From Diphasiastrum complanatum (lineage: Eukaryota; Streptophyta; Lycopodiopsida; Lycopodiales; Lycopodiaceae), in assembly GCA_029204225.1 (NCBI GenBank), contig MU832208.1:18163-82162 (forward strand): a stretch of 64,000 nt of DNA, in the 5' to 3' direction. Positions 12,145-21,424 of this stretch are shown here, in pieces. The position numbers were made by a program, and so were the translations under genes. Every line of letters starts with the position of its first letter. Position 1 is the first letter of the stretch. The notes below the pieces were generated by a model. That model saw only the letters and a list, made by a program, of their open reading frames with translations. It did not search any database and was not told where the DNA came from.

Positions 12145-13021
12145 ACTCCAATTTCAGTATGAAAATTTTTAATGAAGTTGAAGGCCAGAATGCACTTCAA
12201 TTCTTCAGGGCCCTGTTCAAAGCCCATCCAATGGCTGAACCAAATCTTGTGGTCCACGTTTCTCTCCCATCACAAGTTCTGGACCGTCGATGCATCTGAC
12301 ACCTCATCCAAAGGTCCAAACTGCATCTGGGCGTTGAACCGCTCTCCTACAATCGCTATGGCCTTCCAGACGCTATAGCACCCTTCGCGTTGGGCTCGCA
12401 CGAGCTGCCCGCTCTCTCTGTCCGTGGCCGCGCCTCCCCACACTCAAATTTGCTTGATCTAACTCGCCTGTGGATCGATTTGAGCACGATCTGAGGCCTG
12501 GAGCAGGGTCGCCCTACTGATTCCAAGACTATAGAGTGTTCACTCAAGAAATTCCGTGGAGAAATGGTGATTTTAGCTCAACTTGACAAAGTGGCTTTTT
12601 TCACCTTTTATCGCAAATATGCTAGGTTAACTGTCTGGAGACAAATCTCTGACATAAACCTCAAAATCTCTCCATAGCTAGTTGACAATGTGATTAGCTT
12701 CCTTCCTGTCCTTACGACATCCAAAACGGTGCACAATAGCGAAGAAATCACCAGTTATGTATAAAAACCGTTACCCCAAGCCCGGTTTCAATTTTCAACT
12801 GGTTTCAAAATTGTCAATTTTTCACCAAATGTTTCTCTATCTGATGCTATGCACAGGCTAATAATCCCTCTGTTGAGCTTAGCAAGCCTCTATAAACTAG
12901 AAACCGTGCACTAGTGCTTCTCTTTCCGTCTTCAACCCGCTGTAAACCAGAAACTCTCAGAAGATAGTTCTCTCGAAGCTCTCTTCAACGATGATGCTGT
13001 ACTGTGTACACTTCCTCTACG
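12145..13021 (-). other. Leader of outer Copia, LTR-proximal part
   Basis: No gene is supported. This is the stretch between the outer primer site and the inner insertion. The ORFs at 12172 and 12356 resemble nothing known. It is visibly more GC-rich than its surroundings around 12300-12450. Confidence 0.65.
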
Positions 13022-13033
13022 GCTCTGATACCA
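13022..13033 (-). other. tRNA primer-binding site of outer Copia
   Basis: A perfect TGGTATCAGAGC on the element strand, abutting the 5' LTR at 13034. It is complementary to the 3' region of initiator-Met tRNA and so fixes element orientation and LTR boundary. Confidence 0.95.
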
Positions 13034-13307
13034 ACTTAGAATTTGCTTTGCATAGGAACACAAATCATACTACATAGTAACACAAACTAAAAACACTCTC
13101 CACAGCAAGCTCACATAGTAACTGTATTTCTCATAATGAAATTACACTGTACATATAGTTGTTCACTCAGGCAACTCATGCATGACCCAGGTTGCCGTTG
13201 GCTGGACGCGTGTCCTGTCGACTTGCCTCATGGCGAGGCTAACTGATCCTTATCCACTGATAGGACCCACAGTATAGTAACACAGTGATTCTACTTTAAT
13301 TCTAACT
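13034..13307 (-). repeat. 5' LTR of outer Copia
   Basis: 274 bp, partner of 1172-1445, followed by the AAAAG duplication at 13308-13312. About 23 differences from the other LTR, mostly transitions. Confidence 0.94.
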
Positions 13308-13312
13308 AAAAG

Positions 13313-14226
13313 AGCCCTTATCACACGGTTCAAACCTCGAAAGTTTATGGAAGACCCTTTTCTACTTTTAAGTAAAATTAAAATGGGAAAGCGAAAAATG
13401 GTACGAGATTACATTGAACAAGTAAAACGCCTCAGATCTGAGTGCGAACTTGAGCTGATTAACGAAAATGCCATGAATATGTGGTTTTTATCAGGTTTAT
13501 CTAAAAGGCTCAAACGTGAGCTGAAACGCCATAATGAGTACGAACTTTTGCAAAAAGTAGAAATAGATGGAAAAGTTGCAGTCGCAATTTGATGAGAAGA
13601 TCAAAGCATTGGAAGATTTCCATGGACAAGCGAACAAGGAACCTGAGAAGTTTGCAAAGACTTTTCCTACCAGCAAAAATATCTGGTGTTCTATCTGTGC
13701 AGGAAATCACATAGTGAATGAGTGTCCTCAATGGAAAAAACGAATGGAAATCAGTATATGCCATTTGTGTAATTCGTTTGATCATGAGAATGCTTTTTGA
13801 AACTTCAATCCTTGGATAATTCAACAACGGTATGCCCAGATGGAATATCGAGAACCACATTATGGAGGAAATCCGGCAGTTAGAGCTCGACAATCTGCTC
13901 TTGGATACCTGGAACGGTTAGCCTTACCTGTCCCATCAAAGCACCCCGCTCCTCCTATCAATTTGATGGAACCAGAACCTTACAGAAGTCCCGAGCAATG
14001 GAACTATGGTAATAATCAAGAAGGTGGATCTTCTAAACAATATGCTATTTATGCTGTCGCACAACAACAGGCATCTAGAAACTGGACCAGAGCACCACTT
14101 GGATGCTTTTCATGTGGAGAAAATCACAAAGTTGCAGAATGTCCAAATAAAGAAAAAATTGTACCATTATGTCGTGACTGTGGTTATGGCCATTGCTATA
14201 AGGAGTGTCCAGCAAAACCGAAGTGA
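13313..14226 (+). pseudogene. Gypsy Gag, C-terminal part with four zinc knuckles
   Basis: Gag continues with 'MVRDYIEQVKRLRSECE' (13347-13592). Compared with the inverted copy, an acidic linker of about 200 bp is deleted near 13550 and the frame shifts. Four knuckles follow: CSICAGNHIVNEC, CHLCNSFDH (its last Cys is now TGA), CFSCGENHKVAEC and CRDCGYGHCYKEC. Three of them have the short CX2CX3HX4C spacing. Knuckles package element RNA. Four in one Gag is unusual, since most plant Gag proteins have one or two. Confidence 0.82.
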
Positions 14227-14250
14227 CCACCGGCTAAAGCTCCTATAAAT

Positions 14251-15121
14251 TTGATAATAATCAAGCAAAGAACAGTAGCTCAGAATATACCAAGTGTACC
14301 CTTGATGATGGTCACAAGAGCACAGAAGCAGAAAGAACCGGTAGCAAATCCAGTACTTGTTAATTCTATACCATTAACTCATATACCAACAACATCTGGA
14401 GTCTATACAAATCTTCATGCAGAAAAAAGAAGATATCAGGATATGAGACAGTGGATTAAATATTTGCAAGAAGAAGAGGAGCTTCAGGCTGCTAGAGCAA
14501 CAATCGAAGTTCGTTCTTCACCATTGCAGTTATCGGAAAATTCACATACAAATATGAATGCTCAGTTGCATCATCATGAAGAACCCTTCAAGATGACCGA
14601 ACCGGAAGCACTGCAAATAGAGCTGCTCATGAATATTTTGTCTAGTAAGATCAATATTTCAATAGGAGTGTTCCTGAAGTTGGTGCCAAAAGCAAAAGAA
14701 GTATTAGCGCAAAAGTTAAGTCAAGTTGAACCAAAAGTCCATCAGGAGCCACTTTTTTGTACTGGATTTGAAGAATCTAATGAAGTACTCCATGTCGGAG
14801 TAGCTTGGAAAAGTGAACAATCACTCTGCCGATACAACATAGCAATTTCCTATTGAAGCAGTTGTGATAGATGGCGGTTCAAGAGCTAACCTGATTTCTA
14901 TAAAGTTATGTGAAAAATGGGGCCTTAAAAAGATAAAACCTGCAACTTTTGCCATTAAGCTAGCTAATCAAATGACAGTTTGTCCGCGAAGAATGGTTGA
15001 AGATATCAGACTAGTGGTTCAAAAAGAGAATGATGATTTATCAACAACGGATCATACTTGTGACCGACCAGAGAAAAATTTGAGAGTTCATCATGATTCT
15101 CAAACCGATACTGTCAACTGA
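14251..15121 (+). pseudogene. Gypsy Gag-Pol linker and aspartic protease (broken)
   Basis: 14251-14856 encodes a linker shared with the inverted copy ('MNILSSKINIS', 'LVPKAKEVLAQKL'). A shift near 14850 leads to 14864-15121 with 'VIDGGSRANLISIKLCEKWG', a retropepsin-like active site with DGGS in place of DSGA or DTGA. Similarity to the sister copy ends at 'MVEDI' near 15010. What follows to 15121 is not protease-like, so a deletion joint probably lies there. Confidence 0.75.
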
Positions 15122-16811
15122 AATGAAGCTCTTGCAACGATTGATTGTACAACAAGATATATGTGTCAACAAGATAATCAATCAGATTTGAGCGCGATTT
15201 CATTATTGGATCGAACCTTGGATACATCAATCACTTTTTCATTGAATGTGCTGAATGTAGCTTGGATATCAACGGAACCTATACCAGATCCGATTGAAGA
15301 TGAACTCATTCCTGTGAGTCATGCTTTGACTTATGATGACAATACAAAACTTACTGCTGAGCAGATTCTAAATAATTTGGATCCAACCAGATTTGGAGTA
15401 CGTAATATTCCTAGTGAACCAACAATAAAACCGTCAAAAGCAGTTATATTGAAGAAAGACAGGATCACAAGGTCAATGTCGAAGAAACAAGCCAAGCAGC
15501 ATTATAATACGGTCCTGAAATGGGAAAATCCTCCTCAAAAGATTGATTCAAAGAATGGGCCACCCTTGCTGGATAAGAAAAATGAAATGGAGCAGCGAAT
15601 CTCAGATACGGGATCTAAAATTGTTCAGCTGGACAAAGTATTGAAGATCGCCAAATAGCACGAAGCTAAATGTGAAGCTGAGAAGAAGACGACACAACAA
15701 TTGGCTGATCTCCTAGAAGAGTATGTTAGCTCACTGCAGAATGCACTCACAACCGCCCAAGATCAGGTGGACAAGGTTGTGTAGGATGCAAAGCAACAAG
15801 TGCAACTGCTCTAGGGTCAACTGCAAATGGCTAAACAAGATTGCACATCTCTCCAAGGTGAATTGGATGCGATCACCCTTGAGCGTGATGTGTATCTACA
15901 GACACAAATACCTGATCATCCGGTAACTCACACGTATTTGTTTAAAAAGGTTGAAACCTACAAAGTGGTGCTTCAAGGATTCCAAGGCCGCTTTGACAGA
16001 TTCAAAGGTACAGCTTCAATTGAGCTGGCAAAGGCTGAAGCAACTATCAACACATTTGAAAAAGCTGCTGCTCAGGTGTTGGAAGTTGGGCCTCAAATTT
16101 CAGTTCCGGTCATGCCGCAATTCTCCCTTCGCACCAAGCAAGAACAACAGTCAGTTCCATAGGCAGTGCAACCGGGTCCATCTTCATCAAGGATCACATC
16201 ATTGTTCAGAAGACCAATCAGCGTCGAGGACCAGATCCAAAGCTTTTTAGCGCAACATCCTCATGAGTCCTCGCGTGGTGGTTGGGTCCTCAAGTTTAAG
16301 ACCTCTGAAATAGAGGTCGGCAAAGAATTGGATAAAATACCCGCATTGGTAAAGTAGCCAGCTTGGAGAGTTATAGTTTATTGAGAAAACTCCAAAATCT
16401 ATTGGGAGTTATGTGGCCAGCCCTCGCTTATTGCACATAGATCCATGTTACGTACCGATGCCGCGCAGGAATAAGTGGAAAGATTTGGGATTGGCCATGG
16501 ACAAAATTACTATCCATATGCCAAACTGGCCAATCATCCACCAAACTTTCAGTTGAGAAATTTTAGTGGATTTCCACCAAGCACTACAAGCGAACCAGCG
16601 GGAGTATATACACTCTTCCGAATCGACAGTGAGGCAACTGGTGCTTTTTGCGAAAGACTTGACTCTGTTGGCATCCGTGGCAACGAAATGGGATGATTGT
16701 CTTCCTCCTTTGGCATTCGATCTGAATAAACCAATGGCCTCAGAGAGCATCAAGGATCAGCTGTTGATGGCTCAACTATATTTCCATGCCGCAATGATGG
16801 GAGGCTCCTAA
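15122..16811 (+). pseudogene. Unassigned extra ORF of Gypsy A, coiled coil
   Basis: One reading frame runs 15161-16357 with four interruptions, all TAG (15656, 15782, 15812, 16160). After a shift near 16357 it continues to 16811 with a TAG and a TGA. About 550 codons. It begins with a Pro/Asp-rich part, then a basic 'ITRSMSKKQAKQH', then a long Gln/Leu/Glu heptad-like stretch suggesting a coiled coil (about 15590-15900), and ends 'LLMAQLYFHAAMMGGS' at a TAA. I do not recognise the family. It sits between protease and the 3' purine tract, where other Gypsy lineages carry env-like or accessory ORFs. A captured host sequence is the alternative. Confidence 0.6.
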
Positions 16812-17026
16812 AAATCTCAATTCACATCCTGGACAACTTCAAAGTGCATTGCCAGACCCCACCATTGTTTTTTGCTGCACAATTTAGATTTCAACACTAC
16901 CCGACTCGATTGTATGGAAAGGGTGCAGTATCATTTAATAAAGATTCAATGTGAAGCAAATAAAAGCCCACAGTAACTGCATCTCGCAGGTGACGTGGGA
17001 CTGCCACCAGTTTTGGTGGGGGATAT
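16812..17026 (+). other. 3' untranslated tail and polypurine tract of Gypsy A
   Basis: Non-coding, matched at 23583-23733 ahead of LTR C. It ends in TTTTGGTGGGGGATA, a purine-rich tract abutting the LTR. The preceding CCACCA pairs with TGGTGG, so the tract can form a small hairpin. Confidence 0.75.
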
Positions 17027-17648
17027 TGTTGGAGGGTTTGCGGATTCCAAGACAACCCTAACCCTAGTTAATAAGTGAGAGGGATTTAAAACCCTGCGTG
17101 TTTAAGTCCAACCCAATGATCACATAGTGATTTGATTAATTAGAAAGTCAATAAAAGGACTTTAGCTCTTTTTGCGGGACTTTTAATGTCGCAAGGTCTA
17201 ACTGTCAAGTTAGTGAATAAAGTCGAAATTCCTACACATGTACATTTCTTCATTTCAATAAAGCAGATTGGTTCTCTTGTGAAGTGGATTTATGAATGTC
17301 CTTGCTCTCTATCACTATTCCTCCATCTCTCATGCTTTTATTGAGTTTTGCTAATTGTTGGATCTTATTGTTATTTGGATTGCATGTTTTTATACTTTTT
17401 ATGAGAGAGAATGGGAGAGAGAAAGAGTAAGCTATCTTCATTGTGGATCTAGTGTTAATGGATGTAGTGTTAATGCTTAGGATTAATGGATGTTAGAGTT
17501 AGATTTGGATCTTCCATTCATGCTAAAATTTAAACTATACCATTGCTCTCATGGAAATGAATCTACGCGTGACAACTAACTTCATCTCCTTGATGCTAGA
17601 TTGATTAGATCTTGGGTTGAGGATAGGCAAGGAAAGAAACCCACTACA
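17027..17648 (+). repeat. LTR A, 3' LTR of Gypsy element A
   Basis: 622 bp, TGTTGGAGGG to CCCACTACA. It matches LTR C (23734-24446) along its length but lacks an internal block of about 130 bp near 17230. That block holds the TATA-like sequence in LTR C, so as a promoter LTR A should be crippled. Confidence 0.88.
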
Positions 17649-17990
17649 GTGCAACCGCCACCAGTTTTGGTGGGGGACACTATTGGAGGGTTTGCGGATC
17701 CCGAGGCAACCCTAACCCTAGTTAATAAGTCAGAGAGATTTGGCACCCTGTGTGCATAAGTCCAACCCTATAATCACATAGTTATTTAATAATTAGAAAG
17801 TCAATAAAAGGACTTTAGGCCTTTTTGCGGGACTTTTAATGTCGTAGGCCTAAATGTCAAGTTAGTGAATAAAGTTGGGGTCCCCACCAAATTTCAAATT
17901 CAAATTGATTTCCTCCAATTTTGAATGGGTTCCCACTCTTTTTTAAATTTGAATAGTTAGGGAGGTAGAAATGGACCAATAGGATTCTGA
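17649..17990 (+). repeat. Truncated LTR B with upstream polypurine tract
   Basis: 17649-17680 repeats the 3' internal end (CCACC..TTTTGGTGGGGG), and 17681 onward repeats the LTR start (TATTGGAGGG, one change from TGTTGG). Similarity to LTR C runs to about 17990 ('ggaccaataggattc'), where the inverted Gypsy segment begins. B is therefore a second PPT-LTR junction, placed in tandem directly after LTR A. Confidence 0.82.
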
Positions 17991-18737
17991 AGGCTTTGGT
18001 CGCTGGAAAAATCGGCAAGAGCTTCGCTAGCACAAGTGAGGAATGAATCGAATTCAGCCAACCTATAGGTGAATTTGGGGGGTCCATTACACTGAATACC
18101 AGTTTGGTTGATCAATTCTGAACAATAATTTGCAGGCTTGTTCGGTATTGTAAAATAGGCTATAAACATCTCGACGAAGGTTTCTGAGGTGCTGAAGCCA
18201 TCCGGCGAATGTTTTTCAGGGCTGGCAAAGGATGAACCTTCGCCCAAGAGGGTCCTTCGCCCAAGTACTGTCATAAATGCAACTTTTCAAGATCTGAACC
18301 TATAGCCAACCTAATTTTGACATTTTAAGACCATCTAGCATGTCAGTGAAGATTTCTGAGGAGAGTAAGATGCTCGGCGAAGGTTCCCAAAATGGCATAT
18401 TGCTGATCATTCGCCTAACTCAAAAACATGTACTTTTTCTAGAAAAGAACCTTCGCCCAAGTTAGATATATCTGAAGTGGATGTACAATATGAAAGCTCA
18501 GCAAAGGTTTCCCATACTGTATAGGCAACATATGACCAAAACAATGATTTTATAATCATTTTCCATCAAAACTTATCTTTTTGAAAATACTTTCCTTCCT
18601 CTTTTTCCATTCTGATGACTTTTTTTACTTTTGTTCATCAGTCTTTCCTCATTTTTTTTTACTGTCTAAAATTAACAATTAAGTAGGAAAACCAGAAATT
18701 GAAAACAAATAAAAATAAAAAATCATTTGGATCATGC
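17991..18737 (-). other. 3' non-coding region of the inverted Gypsy segment
   Basis: Follows the integrase stop. It has the same 'cttcgccc' and 'gaaggtt' style of short repeats as the leader. The ORF at 17957-18274 resembles nothing known, and no counterpart of the extra ORF of element A is seen here. Confidence 0.55.
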
Positions 18738-19883
18738 TTATTGAACTGGCGGAGTAGGTTGCCAAAACTTGCGTAATCGGCTGCCATTCACAAGAGTATC
18801 AAACCGTTTTCCGTCCAAGTGCTCAAGAATTACTACTCCATAGTTCAGGATTTCCTTTACTTTATACAGGCGTTCACTGGTAAACTTCAATTTTTTCTTG
18901 ATCAGCTTTGTTTTGTACATCAGTGCAAGATCTCCTACTTTCAGATCCTTTTTGTGTAATCGATGATCATGCCATGTCTTAAGACGGGCTTTCTCTATTG
19001 CTAACACATGAACTACCATCAATCTTGTTTTACACAATTTGTGCAATGCTTTATGACGTAGTTGAAAAGACTTATCATCATTTAATCGTTCTGTTGCTGC
19101 TATGCATAAAGATGGTATTAAAAATTTAATCAGCATGATAGCATCTTGACCATAAACCAGTTGAAAGGGTGTTTGATTTGTACTACTTTTGTAAGCAGTT
19201 CTGAATGCCCATAATGTTGCATGTAGTTTATGTTCCCAATCAGATCGACTCGCTTCAACGGTTTTCGTCATAATAATGTAGAGAATTTTATTGGAAGATT
19301 CAGCTTGGCCATTGCCTCTGGGATAATAAGGAGTACTAGATTGTTTTATAACAAAAAAATCTTCCAATAAACACTTTATCGTTTGATTAACAAAGTGTGT
19401 ACCCCGGTCACTGACCATTTCGATTGGACATCCAAATCTGATAATGATATTTTCGTAGAGAAACTTGGCCGTAGATTTTGCATCAGCAACTTTGACAGCT
19501 TTGGCTTCAACCCACTTGGTCATATAATCAGTTGCTACGATAATGTATCGGGCCTGAGATCCTCGCGCGAAAGGATGAATAGGACCAACATAATCTAGTT
19601 CCCATTTTTCAAATGGCGCTTGTTATGAAACCGGATGCAAGGGTTCATAGTCCTATCTAGTAGGCCGTTGTGCTCGCTGGCAAACATCACATGTCTGAAT
19701 ATAATTTTTTGTGTCCTTATAAAGTGTAGGCCACCAACAACCTGATTGCAAAAGTTTGCGAACAGTAATATCTATAGAGAAGTGTCCTCCGCCCATGCCA
19801 TCATGTGAAAACATGATTAAATCTGGTATTTCATGCTGTAAAACACATCTACGTAGAATATTATCTGATCCACAACGATACAA
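18738..19883 (-). pseudogene. Gypsy integrase
   Basis: 19653-19883 has the zinc-binding HHCC region ('GGGHFSIDITVRKLL', 'CDVCQRAQ'). 18738-19620 has the catalytic core: 'LDYVGPIHPF', 'TDYMTKWVEAKAV', 'VSDRGTHFVNQT', 'YYPRGNGQAESSNK' and 'WAFRTAYKSSTNQTPFQLVY'. Asp, Asp and Glu of the DDE triad are present. The C-terminal part ends at a stop after 'RLRKFWQPTPPVQ'. 'ATDY.TKWVEA' is typical of the Athila/Tat side of plant Gypsy elements. No chromodomain is visible. A stop or shift lies near 19640. Confidence 0.93.
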
Positions 19884-19886
19884 TTG

Positions 19887-20600
19887 TCATGTAATCAATT
19901 GATAAGGTTGAGCCTTATGAATCAATTGTCTCTTCTGTACTTTTGTCAAAGAGTCATTCGGTTGTCCTAGCATCAGGTACTCAACAATATCCGCTGCCCA
20001 CTCAGGTTTTGCTTCTACATAGAATAATGCAGCATCTGGTAATTCATCATCCACCTCGGTATTAACTGGTGCAGATTCTATTCGTGAAACGTGGTTGGTG
20101 AGATGATGTTGCTTCCCCTTTCGAACCACAATTCGAAAGTCAAATTCAGTCAATAACAGTAACCATCTTGCAATACGTCCAGTATTGCACGTCTTGTTTA
20201 ACAAGTATAGTAACGGCTGGTGATCCGTATCAAATGCAAAGTGCGTTTCCATGAGATAATGACGAAATTTCCGAACAGAAAAAATGTTTCACATTTTGTT
20301 GTTGAATAGTTCTTCTCCGGATACGTAAACTGTCTACTTGCAAATTGTATTGGATAGTCCTTCTTATAGTCACCTGGCTACGTCAAAACTAATCCAATTG
20401 CATATTTCGAGGCATCAGTGTGAACATGAAACTCAACCGTCCAATCTGGAGAACGCAGTATTGGTGCTGAAATTAATGTTTTTTTTTTTAATTTTTCAAA
20501 GGCTTTTAATGCCTCTACTGTCCAAATAGGAACAATAGTCAGTTTGTATATAGCTCGGTAGACATTTGGTGCTTTTGGTAAGTCCATTACTACGAAAGTA
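19887..20600 (-). pseudogene. Gypsy RNase H with reverse transcriptase mostly deleted
   Basis: Contains the RT thumb end and RNase H start ('WTVEALKAFEKLK', 'HTDASKYAIGLVLT') and the RNase H end ('FAFDTDHQPLLYLLNK', 'ARWLLLLTEFDF'). The frame jumps from protease ('VVMDLPKAPN') straight to 'YRAIYKLTIVP', so fingers, palm and the catalytic YxDD of RT are absent. A frame break lies near 20300. Confidence 0.88.
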
Positions 20601-21424
20601 ATGACGAACTGTACTCTGGCAATTCTGACAAGTATATCTTCAACCATTCCTCGCGGACGAAGTGTCGTTTGATCAGCTAGCTTAATGGCAAAAGTCACAG
20701 GTTTTATCTTTGTAAGGCCCCATTTTGCACATAGCTTTGTAGAAATTAGGTTAATTATCCGAACCGCCATCTATCACAGCTGCTTCATTAGGAAATTTTC
20801 TATGTTGTATCGGTAGAGTGATATTTTTTGTTCTTTTCCAAGCTTCTCCGACATGGAGTACTTCATTAGATTCTTCAAATCCAGCACAAAAAAGTGGCTC
20901 CTGATGGACTTCTTGTTCAACTTGAGTTAACTTTTGCGCTAATACTTCTTTTGCTTTTGGCACCAACTTCAAGAACTCTCCCAATGAAATATTGATCTTA
21001 CTAGACAAAATATTCATAAGCAGTTATGTTTGCGGTGCTTCTGATTCAGTCATCTTGAAGGGTTCTTCATGATGATGCAACTGAGCATTCGTATTTGTAT
21101 GTGAATTTTCCGATGACTACAATGGTGAAGAACCAACTTCGGTTGTTGCTCTAGTAGCTTCAAGTTCCTCTTCTTCTTGCAGATATTTAATCCACTGTCT
21201 CATATCCTTATATCTTCTTTTTTCTGCATGAAGATTTAAATAGACTCCAGATGCTGTTGGTATATCAGTTAATGGTTTAGAATCAGCAAGTACAGGATCT
21301 GCTACCAGTTTTTTCTACTTTTGTGCTCTGGTGACCACCATCAAGGGTATACTTGGTTTATTCTGAGCTACTGGTCTTTGTTTGATTGTTATCAAATTTA
21401 CAGGAGCTGTAGCCGGTGGTGGCT
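20601..21424 (-). pseudogene. Gypsy Gag-Pol linker and protease (inverted copy)
   Basis: 20751-21017 carries 'MNILSSKINIS', 'LVPKAKEVLAQKL' and 'AAVIDGGS'. 20600-20770 continues 'LISTKLCAKWGLTKIKP' and 'LADQTTLRPRGMVEDI'. The DGGS active-site variant is present in both copies, so it is a family trait and not decay. The linker is interrupted by stops around 21030, 21120 and 21320. Confidence 0.78.

Larger units (their letters stand above)
1172..13307 (-). mobile_element. Outer Ty1/Copia element inserted in Gypsy A
   Basis: The element is bounded by two 274-bp direct LTRs (1172-1445 and 13034-13307) and by the 5-bp target duplication AAAAG (1167-1171 and 13308-13312). The uninterrupted site is visible in the sister Gypsy copy. 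Read on the - strand: 5' LTR, TGGTATCAGAGC primer site, leader, gag-protease-integrase-RT-RNase H (the Copia order), polypurine tract, 3' LTR. By eye the LTRs differ at about 23 of 274 positions. The second Copia at 6022-12144 splits its leader. The pol frame carries several frameshifts and stops, so the element is inactive. Confidence 0.95.
1..17648 (+). mobile_element. Ty3/Gypsy element A, 5' end outside the window
   Basis: A Ty3/Gypsy-like element read on the + strand: long leader (1-913), gag (914-1171, resuming at 13313), protease region (to about 15121), an extra ORF (to 16811), a purine-rich tract and an LTR (17027-17648). The 12.1-kb Copia at 1172-13307 interrupts gag. Reverse transcriptase, RNase H and integrase are missing: similarity to the inverted sister copy stops just after the protease. 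It is therefore a dead or non-autonomous derivative. The family assignment comes from the sister copy at 17991-23582, which keeps RNase H and a Gypsy integrase. The 5' LTR must lie left of the window. Confidence 0.8.
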
